Shown: in pieces, positions 6,725 through 14,689 of the stretch
Position numbering within the stretch: position 1 is the first letter of the stretch
How the letters are laid out: every line of letters starts with the position of its first letter
Source: Betaproteobacteria bacterium
GTDB taxonomy: Bacteria > Pseudomonadota > Gammaproteobacteria > Burkholderiales > SG8-41
Assembly (NCBI GenBank): GCA_016192825.1
Contig: JACPTK010000029.1
Coordinates: 1 to 38,029 of the forward strand
Direction of reading: 5' to 3'
DNA length: 38,029 bases
Notes under the pieces: generated by a model
What the model was told of the DNA's origin: nothing
The model's database searches: none
What the model saw: the letters and a program-made list of their open reading frames with translations, nothing else
Position numbers and translations under genes: made by a program

Positions 6725-6993
6725 GCCGTCAGTCGGCAGCGAACAGCGCTGAGTTCCGGGCGCTGAGTGCGGAGTTCTGAGTGCGGATTTCTGAGATCGT
6801 CTTCATTTGCACTTAGCACTCCTATTTGGGGCTCGGCACATTGCTTGCTGCCAACTGCCAACTGCCAACTGCCAACTGCCAACTGCCAACTGCCAACTGC
6901 CAACTGCCAACTGCCAACTGCCAAACGCTTTTCCTCAGCACTCAGTCCTCAGCATGTTCTTGCTGGCAACTGACGGCTGACAGCTGCGGACTG
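6725..6993. repeat. Heptamer array H4: composite, with (CTGCCAA)11
   Basis: The left block holds ten phased 7-mers (6725-6794: GCCGTCA, GTCGGCA, GCGAACA, GCGCTGA, GTTCCGG, GCGCTGA, GTGCGGA, GTTCTGA, GTGCGGA, TTTCTGA). Then come eleven perfect copies of CTGCCAA (6848-6924). Next are CTCAGCA, CTCAGTC, CTCAGCA (6934-6954), then CTGGCAA, CTGACGG, CTGACAG, CTGCGGA (6963-6990). Outer and inner blocks are mutually reverse complementary (TGACGGC-, GCTGAG- and TTGGCAG-types), giving nested hairpins. The locus fills almost the whole 341-nt gap between the cyclase start and the hlyD-type stop. No other gene is seen there. Confidence 0.95.
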
Positions 6994-6995
6994 TC

Positions 6996-8330
6996 TTATT
7001 GTTCCCGCATCGAGCGCTGCAGGAATCCGAGGAAGGGATCGAGCAGGTACTGCAGCGCGCTGCGCGCGGTGGTTTGAATGAACACCTCGGCGGGCATGCC
7101 GGCCTGGAGCTTCAGGTTGCCCGCCTTTTGCAGCGCTTCAGGCGATACGCGCACGTGCACCATGTAGTAGGGCGCGCCGGTGGCCTTGTCCACCAGCCGG
7201 TCGGCCGAGATATAGGTCACGCGGCCGTCCACGGTCGGCGTGATGCGCTGGCGGAACGCGGTGAGCCGCACGTCGGCATGCGCGCCGGAGCGCACGTAGC
7301 TGATGTCCTCCGGGCGCACGCGCGCCTCGACCAGCAGGTCCGGGTCCTCCGGCACGATGTCGAGTATCGGATCGCGCGGCGCGACCGCGGCGCCCACCGT
7401 GTTCACCCTGAGGTCCACGACCTCGCCCGCGATCGGCGCGGCGATGCGCTGCCGTTCCTCGGCATCCTGCGCCGGGCGCAGGCGCTGGCGCAATTCGAAG
7501 ATGGCGGCGGTGGCCTGCCGCAGCTCGTTGGACGCCTGCTGGTTGTAGGTGCTGCGCAGCGTCTCGGCGCGCAGCTCCAGGTCCGAGACCTTCTGCTGCG
7601 CGAAGGCCAGGTCCGCCGCGCCCTCGGCGCGCCGCGATTCGTATTGCGCAGCCTCGCGCTGCAGCACCAGCAGCCGCGTCTTGCTGACGAAGCCCTTTTC
7701 CGCGAGCTGCCGGTTCTGGGCCAGTTCCTCCCGCTGGTAGCGGATCGTCTCGTCGTCCGCCTTCATCTGCGCGCCGCGCGCCTTGATCTCTGCACGCGCC
7801 TCCTGCGCCTGGTTGCGGAGCAGCGCGATCTGGTTCGCGAGCGCCTCGCGCCGCACGCGGAACACCGAGCGCTCGTGTTGCAGCAACTCGGCCACGCGCG
7901 GGTCCGAGGCGCGCGCGGTGAGCTCCGCCGGAAACGCAATGGCGCCCGCTCCGGTTTCCTCCGCCGCGTGGCGCGCGGCCTTCGCGAGCTCGGCATCGAG
8001 CTGGGCCCGCGCCGCCTCGTTGCCCGCGTCCACGCGCACGTCCCTGAGCACGACGAGCGTCTGTCCCGCCCGCACCTTGCTGCCGTCGCGCACCAGGATT
8101 TCGCCCACGATGCCGCCCTCCTGGTGCTGCACCGTCTTGCGGTTCATGTCCACCTTGACGAAACCCGGCCCGATCACGGCGGCCGAGAGCGGCGCAAGCG
8201 CCACCCAGACGCCGATCGCGATCACCAGTAGCAGGCTGCCGAGGATGCCGGCGCGGATCAGCGGCCACGGCCGGTCGGCGCGGTCGACGTCGAGCGCGGG
8301 CATCACGAGGTCGCGCAGCGCGTTGGCCAC
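6996..8330 (-). CDS. HlyD-family periplasmic adaptor of a type I secretion system
   Basis: This 444-aa membrane fusion protein has a short cytoplasmic N-terminus, one membrane helix (about 27-47) and then a periplasmic part. The lipoyl/biotinyl-like half-motif VQHQEGGIVGEILVRDGSKVRAG sits at about 66-90. Long coiled-coil helices (about 110-290, rich in Glu/Arg/Ala heptads) follow, then the C-terminal beta domain. It bridges the ABC exporter and a TolC-type outer-membrane channel, in the PrtE/AprE subgroup. It starts 4 nt after the ABC exporter stop, so the two are co-transcribed. No TolC homologue is present here. The stop codon abuts heptamer array H4. Confidence 0.93.
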   Translation of the reverse strand: MANALRDLVMPALDVDRADRPWPLIRAGILGSLLLVIAIGVWVALAPLSAAVIGPGFVKVDMNRKTVQHQEGGIVGEILVRDGSKVRAGQTLVVLRDVRVDAGNEAARAQLDAELAKAARHAAEETGAGAIAFPAELTARASDPRVAELLQHERSVFRVRREALANQIALLRNQAQEARAEIKARGAQMKADDETIRYQREELAQNRQLAEKGFVSKTRLLVLQREAAQYESRRAEGAADLAFAQQKVSDLELRAETLRSTYNQQASNELRQATAAIFELRQRLRPAQDAEERQRIAAPIAGEVVDLRVNTVGAAVAPRDPILDIVPEDPDLLVEARVRPEDISYVRSGAHADVRLTAFRQRITPTVDGRVTYISADRLVDKATGAPYYMVHVRVSPEALQKAGNLKLQAGMPAEVFIQTTARSALQYLLDPFLGFLQRSMREQ

Positions 8331-8334
8331 GGTG

Positions 8335-10071
8335 TCATCCTTTTGGCTGCATTTGACCCGCGGCCATCGCCGGATGGCCCTCGGGACCGCGGGGCCGGGA
8401 CGGCCCGAGCACTTCCTGCGGCGAGCCGAACCGCTCGATCGCCCCCTCGCGCAGCACGAGTATGCGATCCACGACGGCGAGGAGAGTACTGCGGTGCGTG
8501 ACGATCGCCAGCGTCACGCCGTCGGCCTTCATCTGGCGGAGCGCTTCGATCAACGCCGCCTCGCCCTCGCCGTCGAGGTTCGAATTCGGCTCGTCCAGCA
8601 CCACCAGCCGCGGCCTGCCGTAGAGCGCGCGCGCGAGCGCGACGCGCTGGCGCTGGCCCGCCGAGAGAAACGCGCCGCCTTCTCCGATGGGGGTGTCGTA
8701 GCCCTGCGGCAGATGCAGGATGAGATCGTGGACATGGGCCCGTTCCGCCGCTTCGATGACCGCCGCGGAATCCACTTCGCCCATGCGCGCGATGTTCTGG
8801 CTGACGGTGCCGGCGAAGAGCTCCACGTCCTGCGGCAGGTAGCCCACGTACGGGCCGAGGCGCGGGCGCGGCCAGTCGGTGATATTGGCGCCGTCCAGAC
8901 GCACCACGCCGACCGCGGGCTTCCACAGCCCCACGATCAGGCGCGCCAGCGTGGACTTTCCCGATGCGCTGGGGCCCACGATGGCGAGCGCCTGTCCCGC
9001 GTCGAGTGAAAAGGAGATCTGCCTGATGACCGGGCGCTCGTTGCCGCGAAAGCCGAACACCGCGCGGTCCACCGCCAGCGCGCCCAGGGGGGCGGGCAGC
9101 TCAGTGACCGCGTCGTCACGCGGCTCGGCCGCGAGCATCGCGTCCAGCCGGCCATAGGCGCTTCGTGCATCCACCAGTCCCTTCCAGCCGGCGATCGCAA
9201 TTTCGACTGGCGCGAGCGCGCGCGAAAGCAGAATGGTGCCGGCGATCATCACGCCCGGCGTGGCCTGCTGATCGATTACCAGCCACGCGCCCGCCGCGAG
9301 CATCGCCACCTGCAGGAACTGGCGCATGAAGCGCGTGATGCTGCCGAGCACGCTGGCCGTGCGGCTGGCCTGCAACTGGTTCTGCAGCCCGATGCGGCTC
9401 AGGATCTCCCAGCCGCGCGCGAGGCTCGAGACCATGCCCAGCGCGCGCGCCACCTCCGCGTTGGCGATGCCCTGCTCGGCGAAGCGGCCCGCCTTGCGCG
9501 AATCGAGCTGCATCGCCTCGAGCGGCCCGCGCGAGATCTTCTCGTTGAGGATGGCGAGCGCCAGCATGACGAGAGCGCCGGCCAGCGCCAGCGCGCCCAG
9601 CAGGGGATGGAACAGGAAGATCACCAGCACGTACACCGGGACCCATGGCGAATCGAACAGGGCGAGGATCCCCGGCCCGGTCAGGAAGGTGCGCAGCGAG
9701 TTGACGTCGCGCAGGCCGTGCAGCGCCTCGCCGGCGCCGGGCGTGGCGTTGCGCCGGATCATTTCCGACAGAACCCGCGGGCCAAGCAGCTTCTCGAGAG
9801 CGACCGCGGCGGCGGTCAGCAGCCGCGAGCGGATCACGTCGAGATACGCCATGAACATTAGCGCGCCCACCGACAGCACCAGCAGCATCACGAGCGTCTC
9901 CATGCTGCGGCTGGTCAGCACGCGGTCGAACACCTGCAGCATGAAGAGCGCGGGGACCAGCAGCAGCAGGTTCAGCAGCAGGCTGAAGGCCGCCGCCGAC
10001 ACGAAGTACGGCCGGAACCGCGACGCGAATGCGTGCAGGGGTGTTGACGAACCGATATCCGCGCTGGCCAT
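8335..10071 (-). CDS. Type I secretion ABC exporter (PrtD-type permease/ATPase)
   Basis: This 578-aa half-transporter has a six-helix membrane domain (about 20-300) and a C-terminal ATPase. The ATPase shows Walker A GPSASGKST, signature LSAGQRQRVALARAL, Walker B LVVLDEPNSNLD and switch His in IVTHR. It lacks an N-terminal C39 peptidase or C39-like domain, as in PrtD/AprD exporters of RTX proteases and adhesins. Its likely substrate is the RTX protein encoded divergently at 10545-11621. GGAAGTGG precedes the ATG at 10071. It is transcribed with the downstream adaptor gene. Confidence 0.95.
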   Translation of the reverse strand: MASADIGSSTPLHAFASRFRPYFVSAAAFSLLLNLLLLVPALFMLQVFDRVLTSRSMETLVMLLVLSVGALMFMAYLDVIRSRLLTAAAVALEKLLGPRVLSEMIRRNATPGAGEALHGLRDVNSLRTFLTGPGILALFDSPWVPVYVLVIFLFHPLLGALALAGALVMLALAILNEKISRGPLEAMQLDSRKAGRFAEQGIANAEVARALGMVSSLARGWEILSRIGLQNQLQASRTASVLGSITRFMRQFLQVAMLAAGAWLVIDQQATPGVMIAGTILLSRALAPVEIAIAGWKGLVDARSAYGRLDAMLAAEPRDDAVTELPAPLGALAVDRAVFGFRGNERPVIRQISFSLDAGQALAIVGPSASGKSTLARLIVGLWKPAVGVVRLDGANITDWPRPRLGPYVGYLPQDVELFAGTVSQNIARMGEVDSAAVIEAAERAHVHDLILHLPQGYDTPIGEGGAFLSAGQRQRVALARALYGRPRLVVLDEPNSNLDGEGEAALIEALRQMKADGVTLAIVTHRSTLLAVVDRILVLREGAIERFGSPQEVLGPSRPRGPEGHPAMAAGQMQPKG

Positions 10072-10420
10072 TCCACTTCCGTAACCGGAGAACTTGACGA
10101 AGTGTATGCCGCTTGGACCCTGAATTAACAGAGATTTCCAAGCCGGTTATGCCGGCCTGAAATCGTCGGGATGTTGACGAAAGCGCTGAGAGTTCGTGGG
10201 CTGCCCTGCGGGGCAGGGGGTGGAATTCGTGCGGTACGGCACGCTTGGCGGACCAGCATCCGGCACGCACTCGGCATGCGGCGCCCCCTCCGCACCCGCT
10301 TTGTTCGAGCAATGTCTCCGTAACTTATTAATAAATAACGAGTATGTAAAGCGGCTGACTTCGGATCGCCGCGCGTCCCAGGCCAATTTCGACGCCAGGC
10401 TTGCCACTCCTGCCGGGAGG
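10072..10420. other. Divergent intergenic region between the T1SS operon and the RTX gene (left part)
   Basis: This is about 350 nt of non-coding sequence. It includes a small GC hairpin (CTGCCCTGCGGGGCAG, 10201-10216) and an AT-rich patch near 10320-10345. ORFs here are short and lack coding character. The promoter for the leftward T1SS genes must lie here, but I could not identify a convincing one. Confidence 0.5.
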
Positions 10421-10435
10421 TGGCCCGTTTGTTGC
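10421..10435 (+). promoter_or_regulatory. Sigma54 (-24/-12) promoter of the RTX gene
   Basis: TGGCCCGTTTGTTGC matches TGGCACG-N4-TTGC at 10 of 11 fixed positions with exact spacing. Transcription would start near 10447, giving a leader of about 98 nt before the ATG at 10545. It is the second strong sigma54 promoter in the window, suggesting co-regulation with the pilin gene. Confidence 0.8.
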
Positions 10436-10544
10436 GCTATAGGCGGTAGAACGGTCGGCTCGGCGCCAGAAGTCGATTCAGGGTGCCGCGCCACATATCA
10501 CTTTCTGAATCTACGGCTGGTTATTGCAGCAAGGAGAGGCGCAC

Positions 10545-11621
10545 ATGGAAATCATTGAAGGAACACCGGGAGTCGACATTCTCGTCAGCGCGAGTGATGG
10601 CGACGAGATCTACGGGTTCGCTGGCACCGACACGTTGGTAGCCCAGAACAGCAACGTCACGCTATATGGCGGTTCAGATAACGACAATTTGTTGAGTGCC
10701 GCGGTTGTCTCCGGGACAACGATGGATGGCGGTCCCGGCATCGACACGCTGATCGGACTCGGAACCAACGACACCGCATCGTATGCCGATGCCCCGTCTG
10801 GCGTATCGGTCAACTTGGCCGGGGGTGCAGCAATCGACGACGGTTACGGCAGTTTCGATAACCTGACCGGAATCGAGAACGTCACGGGATCCGCTTTCAA
10901 CGATACCCTGACCGGCGATGCTTTCGCGAACGTGCTCAAGGGCGGCGCGGGCAACGACACGCTGACAGGCGGCGGCGGCGACGATGCGCTGACAGGCGGG
11001 AGCGGCGCCGACGTTTTCAAGTACTCATTCACGCTGACGCCAGGCGAGGGCGGCGGCGAGACCTTTCACTTCACGGATTTCTTTCTCGCTCACGGCGGCA
11101 GCGTTGTGAACGGGGAAGTCGCTGACGGGACCAAGCAGGGGCAATTCTCGTCTCTGTATACACAGTGGCTGGAAAGCCTGGGCCTGACCGTGCTCGATCT
11201 GGGACAGAATGCCGGCCCTGAAGGCATGCCTGTGGTCGAAGGCCCGGAAGGGACCTTTGGCGAGCGTGAGAGCTTTACTTGGACTTCCGGCGGCGGGAAG
11301 AAAACCGTGACTCATGAACGGTGGTATTCGGATACGTGGACCTCCGATGGTGGTGGCGGGCAGGACAGCGTCGCAAGCGGCGACGGCTTCGACACCATCC
11401 TCGATTTCACGTGGGGCGTGGACCAACTGGAATTCGACGGCCTGGCCGGCCTTACGCTCGACCAGTTCACCGGCCTGTTCAGCGTGACCGAGACCGACGT
11501 CGATGGCATCGGTGGCACGGACACGGTGCTTGCCCTCGTCGACGACTCCTGGGGCGTGACGTTACTGGGCGTCTCCGGCCACGTCGAGCAGGACTTCTAC
11601 GACACGAGCATCTTCTCCTGA
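10545..11621 (+). CDS. Small RTX-repeat protein, likely T1SS substrate
   Basis: This is a 358-aa acidic, Gly/Asp-rich, Cys-free protein. Calcium-binding nonapeptides GGxGxDxL are clear at about 62-70 (GGPGIDTLI) and in three consecutive copies at 133-159 (GGAGNDTLT, GGGGDDALT, GGSGADVFK). A degenerate copy lies near 42. A roughly 120-residue insert without RTX repeats (about 160-280) contains Trp-rich 'FTWTSGGGKK...RWYSDTWTSDGGG'. The tail (DSVASGDGFDTILDFTWGVDQLEFDG to the end ...YDTSIFS) is typical of an uncleaved C-terminal T1SS signal. Start at 10545 follows AAGGAG (10531-10536). The adjacent divergent exporter genes support secretion. No enzymatic domain is recognised; it may be an adhesin or matrix protein. 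Confidence 0.88.
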   Translation: MEIIEGTPGVDILVSASDGDEIYGFAGTDTLVAQNSNVTLYGGSDNDNLLSAAVVSGTTMDGGPGIDTLIGLGTNDTASYADAPSGVSVNLAGGAAIDDGYGSFDNLTGIENVTGSAFNDTLTGDAFANVLKGGAGNDTLTGGGGDDALTGGSGADVFKYSFTLTPGEGGGETFHFTDFFLAHGGSVVNGEVADGTKQGQFSSLYTQWLESLGLTVLDLGQNAGPEGMPVVEGPEGTFGERESFTWTSGGGKKTVTHERWYSDTWTSDGGGGQDSVASGDGFDTILDFTWGVDQLEFDGLAGLTLDQFTGLFSVTETDVDGIGGTDTVLALVDDSWGVTLLGVSGHVEQDFYDTSIFS

Positions 11622-11668
11622 TCCCCGGCTGCGGGCACGCCGGTTTTTCGGCGCGCGCCCAAATCAGA

Positions 11669-11700
11669 AGCCCGAGGCGCATCGCGCTTCGGGCTTTTTT
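11669..11700 (+). terminator. Rho-independent terminator of the RTX gene
   Basis: A 12-bp stem AGCCCGAGGCGC/GCGCTTCGGGCT (one mismatch) with an ATC loop is followed by a run of T residues. It lies 47 nt past the RTX stop codon. Confidence 0.9.
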
Positions 11701-11743
11701 ACGGGTTTCTGCCGGGATCGCTGCCCTGTGGCAGGTCGCGACG

Positions 11744-11836
11744 AACTGACAGCTAACTTCGGACAGCAATGAGTGCTCAGCACTCAGAACTTAGCACTCA
11801 GCACTTTCTTGCTGCCCACTGCCCACTGCGCGCTGG
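11744..11836. repeat. Heptamer array H5, inverted arms
   Basis: The left arm is AACTGAC, AGCTAAC, TTCGGAC, AGCAATG. A central AGTGCTC/AGCACT turn follows. The right arm is CACTCAG, AACTTAG, CACTCAG, CACTTTC, then CTGCCCA twice and a partial unit. It ends just before the DUF2283 stop codon (11840-11842). Confidence 0.85.
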
Positions 11837-11839
11837 AAC

Positions 11840-12040
11840 CTACGCGACTTCGAACTTCATTTCCTTGAGGTTGGCTTCCGGAACGCGCTCTTTGACCTTC
11901 AATATCTCGACCCCAACGACCTGATTCTTCGCATTGAAATCGAGAATCACGCCCGGTTTCACCTCTTCGGACTCGACGATCGGCGACTCGTCCAGGCGAA
12001 AATAGAGAGCATCCGATTTCTGGTCGAAGCGGACCTTCAT
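11840..12040 (-). CDS. DUF2283 family protein
   Basis: This 66-aa protein has the DUF2283 pattern: 'KVRFDQKSDALYFRLDES' (about 2-19), 'VKPGVILDFNAKNQVVGVEILKV' (about 27-49). Small DUF2283 proteins often sit beside toxin-like partners and may be antitoxins, but no partner is adjacent on this strand. AAAGGC lies a few bases upstream of the ATG as a ribosome site. It is transcribed divergently from the antitoxin/toxin pair at 12133-12599. The function is unknown. Confidence 0.85.
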   Translation of the reverse strand: MKVRFDQKSDALYFRLDESPIVESEEVKPGVILDFNAKNQVVGVEILKVKERVPEANLKEMKFEVA

Positions 12041-12132
12041 AACTTGCCTTTCATCCTCAGTTTGTAATCATGCGCCATTAGCCGATGGCGGGCGACTGTG
12101 GCAAAATTGGGAGCAACGCGGAGGTTTTATCC

Positions 12133-12318
12133 ATGTCCACAGTGAAGGAAGAACTCACCCACCTCATTCAGAGGCAACCTGAGGACAGCTCACGCGAGGA
12201 GATCGTGCGCGAGCTTGCCTTTCACGTCATGGTGGAACGCGGGCTCGCTGATTCGGACGCGAAGCGCACTATTTCAAATGAGGAAATGGCGCGGCGCATC
12301 CGCTCGTGGCGGAAATAA
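12133..12318 (+). CDS. Putative antitoxin of a ParE/RelE-type module
   Basis: This 61-aa acidic/basic helical protein begins MSTVKEELTHLIQRQPEDSSREEIVRELAFHVMVERGL. Start 12133 is chosen because GGAGG (12120-12124) lies 8 nt upstream; 16 further in-frame codons upstream are unsupported. It ends within the toxin gene (13-nt overlap), as usual for type II toxin-antitoxin operons. The C-terminal segment with 'ISNEEMARRIRSWRK' is the likely toxin-binding part. The family is not one I can name exactly; assignment rests on size and on the overlapping ParE-type gene. Confidence 0.75.
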   Translation: MSTVKEELTHLIQRQPEDSSREEIVRELAFHVMVERGLADSDAKRTISNEEMARRIRSWRK

Positions 12319-12599
12319 CCTGGACTGAGGAGTCCCGGCGCTGGCTCGAGGACATCTTCGAGTATATCGCCGCGGATAATCCTGATGCTGCAGCCCGCAC
12401 CGTACAGGGTATCTACGAGCGGGCGCAAGAGCTTGCCGCATTTCCCGAGATAGGCCACCGATACCCCGCGTCCTCGCGCCGCGTGCGCATACTCCACTAC
12501 GGGCATTACCGAATCGCTTACCTCGTCAAGGACGATGGCAACGTAGACATCCTCGGTGTCTTTCACGGCTCGCTCGATATCACGAGATACCAGCTTTAA
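12306..12599 (+). CDS. ParE/RelE-superfamily toxin
   Basis: This 97-aa protein matches the ParE-like pattern: 'ITWTEESRRWLEDIFEYIAADNPDAA' (about 4-29), 'FPEIGHRYPASSRRVRILHYGHYRIAYLVKDDGNVDILGVFHGSLD' (about 47-92). Members inhibit gyrase (ParE) or cleave mRNA on ribosomes (RelE); the sequence here looks closer to ParE, but this is not decisive. Translation starts at a GTG inside the antitoxin gene, so the two are coupled. Heptamer array H6 follows immediately after the stop. Confidence 0.88.
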   Translation: MAEITWTEESRRWLEDIFEYIAADNPDAAARTVQGIYERAQELAAFPEIGHRYPASSRRVRILHYGHYRIAYLVKDDGNVDILGVFHGSLDITRYQL

Positions 12600-12600
12600 G

Positions 12601-12684
12601 TTGGCAGCCGTCAGTTGCCAGCACTCAGAACTCAGCACTCAGCGCTCAGCACTCAGTACTCAGCACTCAGAACTCAGCACTGCT
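12601..12684. repeat. Heptamer array H6 (12 units)
   Basis: Twelve contiguous phased units: TTGGCAG, CCGTCAG, TTGCCAG, then CACTCAG, AACTCAG, CACTCAG, CGCTCAG, CACTCAG, TACTCAG, CACTCAG, AACTCAG, CACTGCT. The array starts one base after the toxin stop and ends three bases before the minor pilin stop. It therefore occupies the complete convergent intergenic gap. Confidence 0.95.
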
Positions 12685-12687
12685 TCA

Positions 12688-13398
12688 TCAGGGCAGCTTG
12701 CCCGCCGCGACCATCCGGTTGAAGAGGCTGTAGAGCGGTAACCAAGTCACGATATCGTCGTATTCGCCGGCCGATGATCCGACCGGGGAGTGGGTGCGGT
12801 GCACGAAATCGCGGTCGGCATCGGTATTCTCCAGCTCATCGTTGCTGCTTGCCGACGGATTGGTCGTGCCGGCAATGCCGCTGGTCGCCCCATAGCCGTT
12901 CTTTCCGTGCGACAGGATGACCGCCACTGCCGACGAAGTCAGTGCTTGGCCCCCGCCGCAGCTTCCCTGTACCGGGCATACCCTGAGATCTGCGCTCGTC
13001 GTGCTCAGGCTGAATACGGTATCGCGTCGGGCGTAATCCTCTCTCACCGCATAACGAAAGCGGTTGCCCCAAACGTCGTACTGAGCCGCCGCGAGGCCAA
13101 GGGTGGCAAACGGAAGGTTGCCGTGAGATCTGCTGCCCGATATCGAGCTACAGCGGTTCGCGGTTACGTTCTCTGCCCCGTCATTGTCGGTATCGGGGCA
13201 CGGCAGGTAGCCGTTGACGAGCGCGAAACCCACCAGCACTTCCCGGATTTCATCCAGCGTCCTTTCCGTGCCGCTGATCTGGCGTTGCTCAACTTGCGTT
13301 GTGAGCGGCACGAGTATGCTTCCGAGCAACAGGGCGATGATGAAAACCGCCACCGCCATCTCGATGAGCGTGAAGCCACATGCCCGTCGCATTGTCAT
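12688..13398 (-). CDS. Minor pilin / pseudopilin with DxDNDG loop
   Basis: This 236-aa prepilin-like protein has the leader MTMRRACG, cleavage G/FTLIEMAVAVFIIALLLG and Glu5. At about residues 66-77 it has 'LPCPDTDNDGAEN', a Cys followed by a DxDxDG-like calcium-binding loop. The start at 13398 lies 4 nt after the upstream gene's stop, indicating translational coupling; Met at 13392 is possible. Its body contains further Cys residues (RVCPVQGSC) suited to disulfides. It is probably a minor pilin at the pilus tip or an initiation-complex component (MshO/MshD-like role, inferred). Confidence 0.87.
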   Translation of the reverse strand: MTMRRACGFTLIEMAVAVFIIALLLGSILVPLTTQVEQRQISGTERTLDEIREVLVGFALVNGYLPCPDTDNDGAENVTANRCSSISGSRSHGNLPFATLGLAAAQYDVWGNRFRYAVREDYARRDTVFSLSTTSADLRVCPVQGSCGGGQALTSSAVAVILSHGKNGYGATSGIAGTTNPSASSNDELENTDADRDFVHRTHSPVGSSAGEYDDIVTWLPLYSLFNRMVAAGKLP

Positions 13399-13402
13399 CG
13401 TC

Positions 13403-14677
13403 TTATGGCCACGCAATGAGCAAACGGTCATTGTTGGTGCCGGAACGTACCGGTGATATGAAGACATCGTCCAGGTCCTGGTTTTCGTTGCTGTTCCCCG
13501 GCTGCACGATGTCCAGATAGTCTGTTACTAATGTGCTGGGCCGAGTTTGACCTGACAGGGCCCGCCCTGTCGTGAAAACGACGGCATGTACGGAGGGATT
13601 CGAGTCTACGGTGACGTCTCCCAGGCCGCTGCAGAAGATATCCAAGATGAACTGCAATGCACCTATTGCTCCGACTCGGCACGGCGACACGGCATAGTAC
13701 GTCACCTCCTGCCACTTGTTTGCAGCAAACCATGCCGGCAATTCCGCTCCCCAATTTTGAAAAGCGGTGCAAGTAATATTGATATTCAGCGGAATGCGCC
13801 CCTGGAACTGGAAGTAGCTGCAATTGTACGTTGCATCCGTATAAGCGTTGGCGCTCGGAAAGTACCCGTTATTGGTTCGGTAAGTTCTCAGTGCAGAGCG
13901 GGTTTCGCGTAAAACACGCATTTCAACGACGGAAAACAACGCGTCTGTGGTGAGAGGCAGAAGCCTGTCGTTAAGTTGATCCGATTGGGTTAATGGTGAT
14001 GCGGTAATAAAGCTGTTGGTCCCGCCTCCGGTGGCGTTATTGAAGGTGGTAGCGCCTACGGTATACGTATCAAGATAGTTGGTGGCGTTAGTATTCCCAC
14101 CGCAAACCGTAGTCGAGCTGGGGCTCCGATCTTGCCCGGATAGCGTCGTGCCCGGCGCAAGAATGATGGCTGCGACTGTAGTAGCCATGGCGGGAAACAA
14201 CTGCGTTCCGTTGTGGTCGCTTACGACTAGCGTGCCAGGCGAATCCGAGTTGAGCCAACTGGGACCGGAGGCGCCGCTATTCTTAAAATTTGCGGAAACG
14301 GCGTACCACAGACATTCTCCGGACCCGTCGCGTAGATCCGGCAATCCCAACGTCTTCCAGGGCAGTCTTCCGATTGCTGTTACGCCTGTTGCACCGCAAG
14401 GAGAATCTGCATCACCATCGTTATCGCTGTCCGGGCATGGCAATATTCCAGGTTGAGTGGTATTCCTTGCCGCGTATCCAATCAGGGCGTCACGGGCCCG
14501 CGCAAGGGCGGCCGCTGTTTTGTTTTCGCTTTCGATGGCCGTCTTTGCCGGTGACACCATTGTATAAACCAATGCGGTGGCGGCGACGCCGAGCACTAAC
14601 AGCACCGTGATGAGAGTCGCCTGCCCACGCTGGTGCGCGCCAGCTGAGGCGGATTGCAGCTTATGCTCCACGCTCAC
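13403..14677 (-). CDS. PilX/GspK-like minor pilin-associated protein
   Basis: This 424-aa protein has an N-terminal segment RGQATLITVLLVLGVAATALVYTM that resembles a pilin helix but lacks the Phe1 and Glu5. Loss of Glu5 is usual for the tip pseudopilin GspK and common in PilX-like proteins. It shares the 'ILPCPDSDNDGDADSPC' loop (about 78-94) with the next gene. It then runs as a long Thr/Asn-rich body that repeats the theme ('RTYRTNNGYFPSANAYTD'). The loop DSDNDGDAD is a good DxDxDGxxD calcium-binding match. It is coupled to the following minor pilin (4 nt) and 12 nt after the MshK-like gene. The likely site is the pilus tip. Confidence 0.78.
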   Translation of the reverse strand: MSVEHKLQSASAGAHQRGQATLITVLLVLGVAATALVYTMVSPAKTAIESENKTAAALARARDALIGYAARNTTQPGILPCPDSDNDGDADSPCGATGVTAIGRLPWKTLGLPDLRDGSGECLWYAVSANFKNSGASGPSWLNSDSPGTLVVSDHNGTQLFPAMATTVAAIILAPGTTLSGQDRSPSSTTVCGGNTNATNYLDTYTVGATTFNNATGGGTNSFITASPLTQSDQLNDRLLPLTTDALFSVVEMRVLRETRSALRTYRTNNGYFPSANAYTDATYNCSYFQFQGRIPLNINITCTAFQNWGAELPAWFAANKWQEVTYYAVSPCRVGAIGALQFILDIFCSGLGDVTVDSNPSVHAVVFTTGRALSGQTRPSTLVTDYLDIVQPGNSNENQDLDDVFISPVRSGTNNDRLLIAWP

Positions 14678-14689
14678 CGCGGAGTTGTC

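Noticed and set aside
6848-6924. The regular CTGCCAA array as a CRISPR
   Set aside because: Units are 7 bases with no spacers and there are no cas genes; it is a simple tandem array.
10147-10558. Short frames on both strands in the T1SS-RTX intergenic region
   Set aside because: They overlap each other and the sigma54 promoter and show no coding character.
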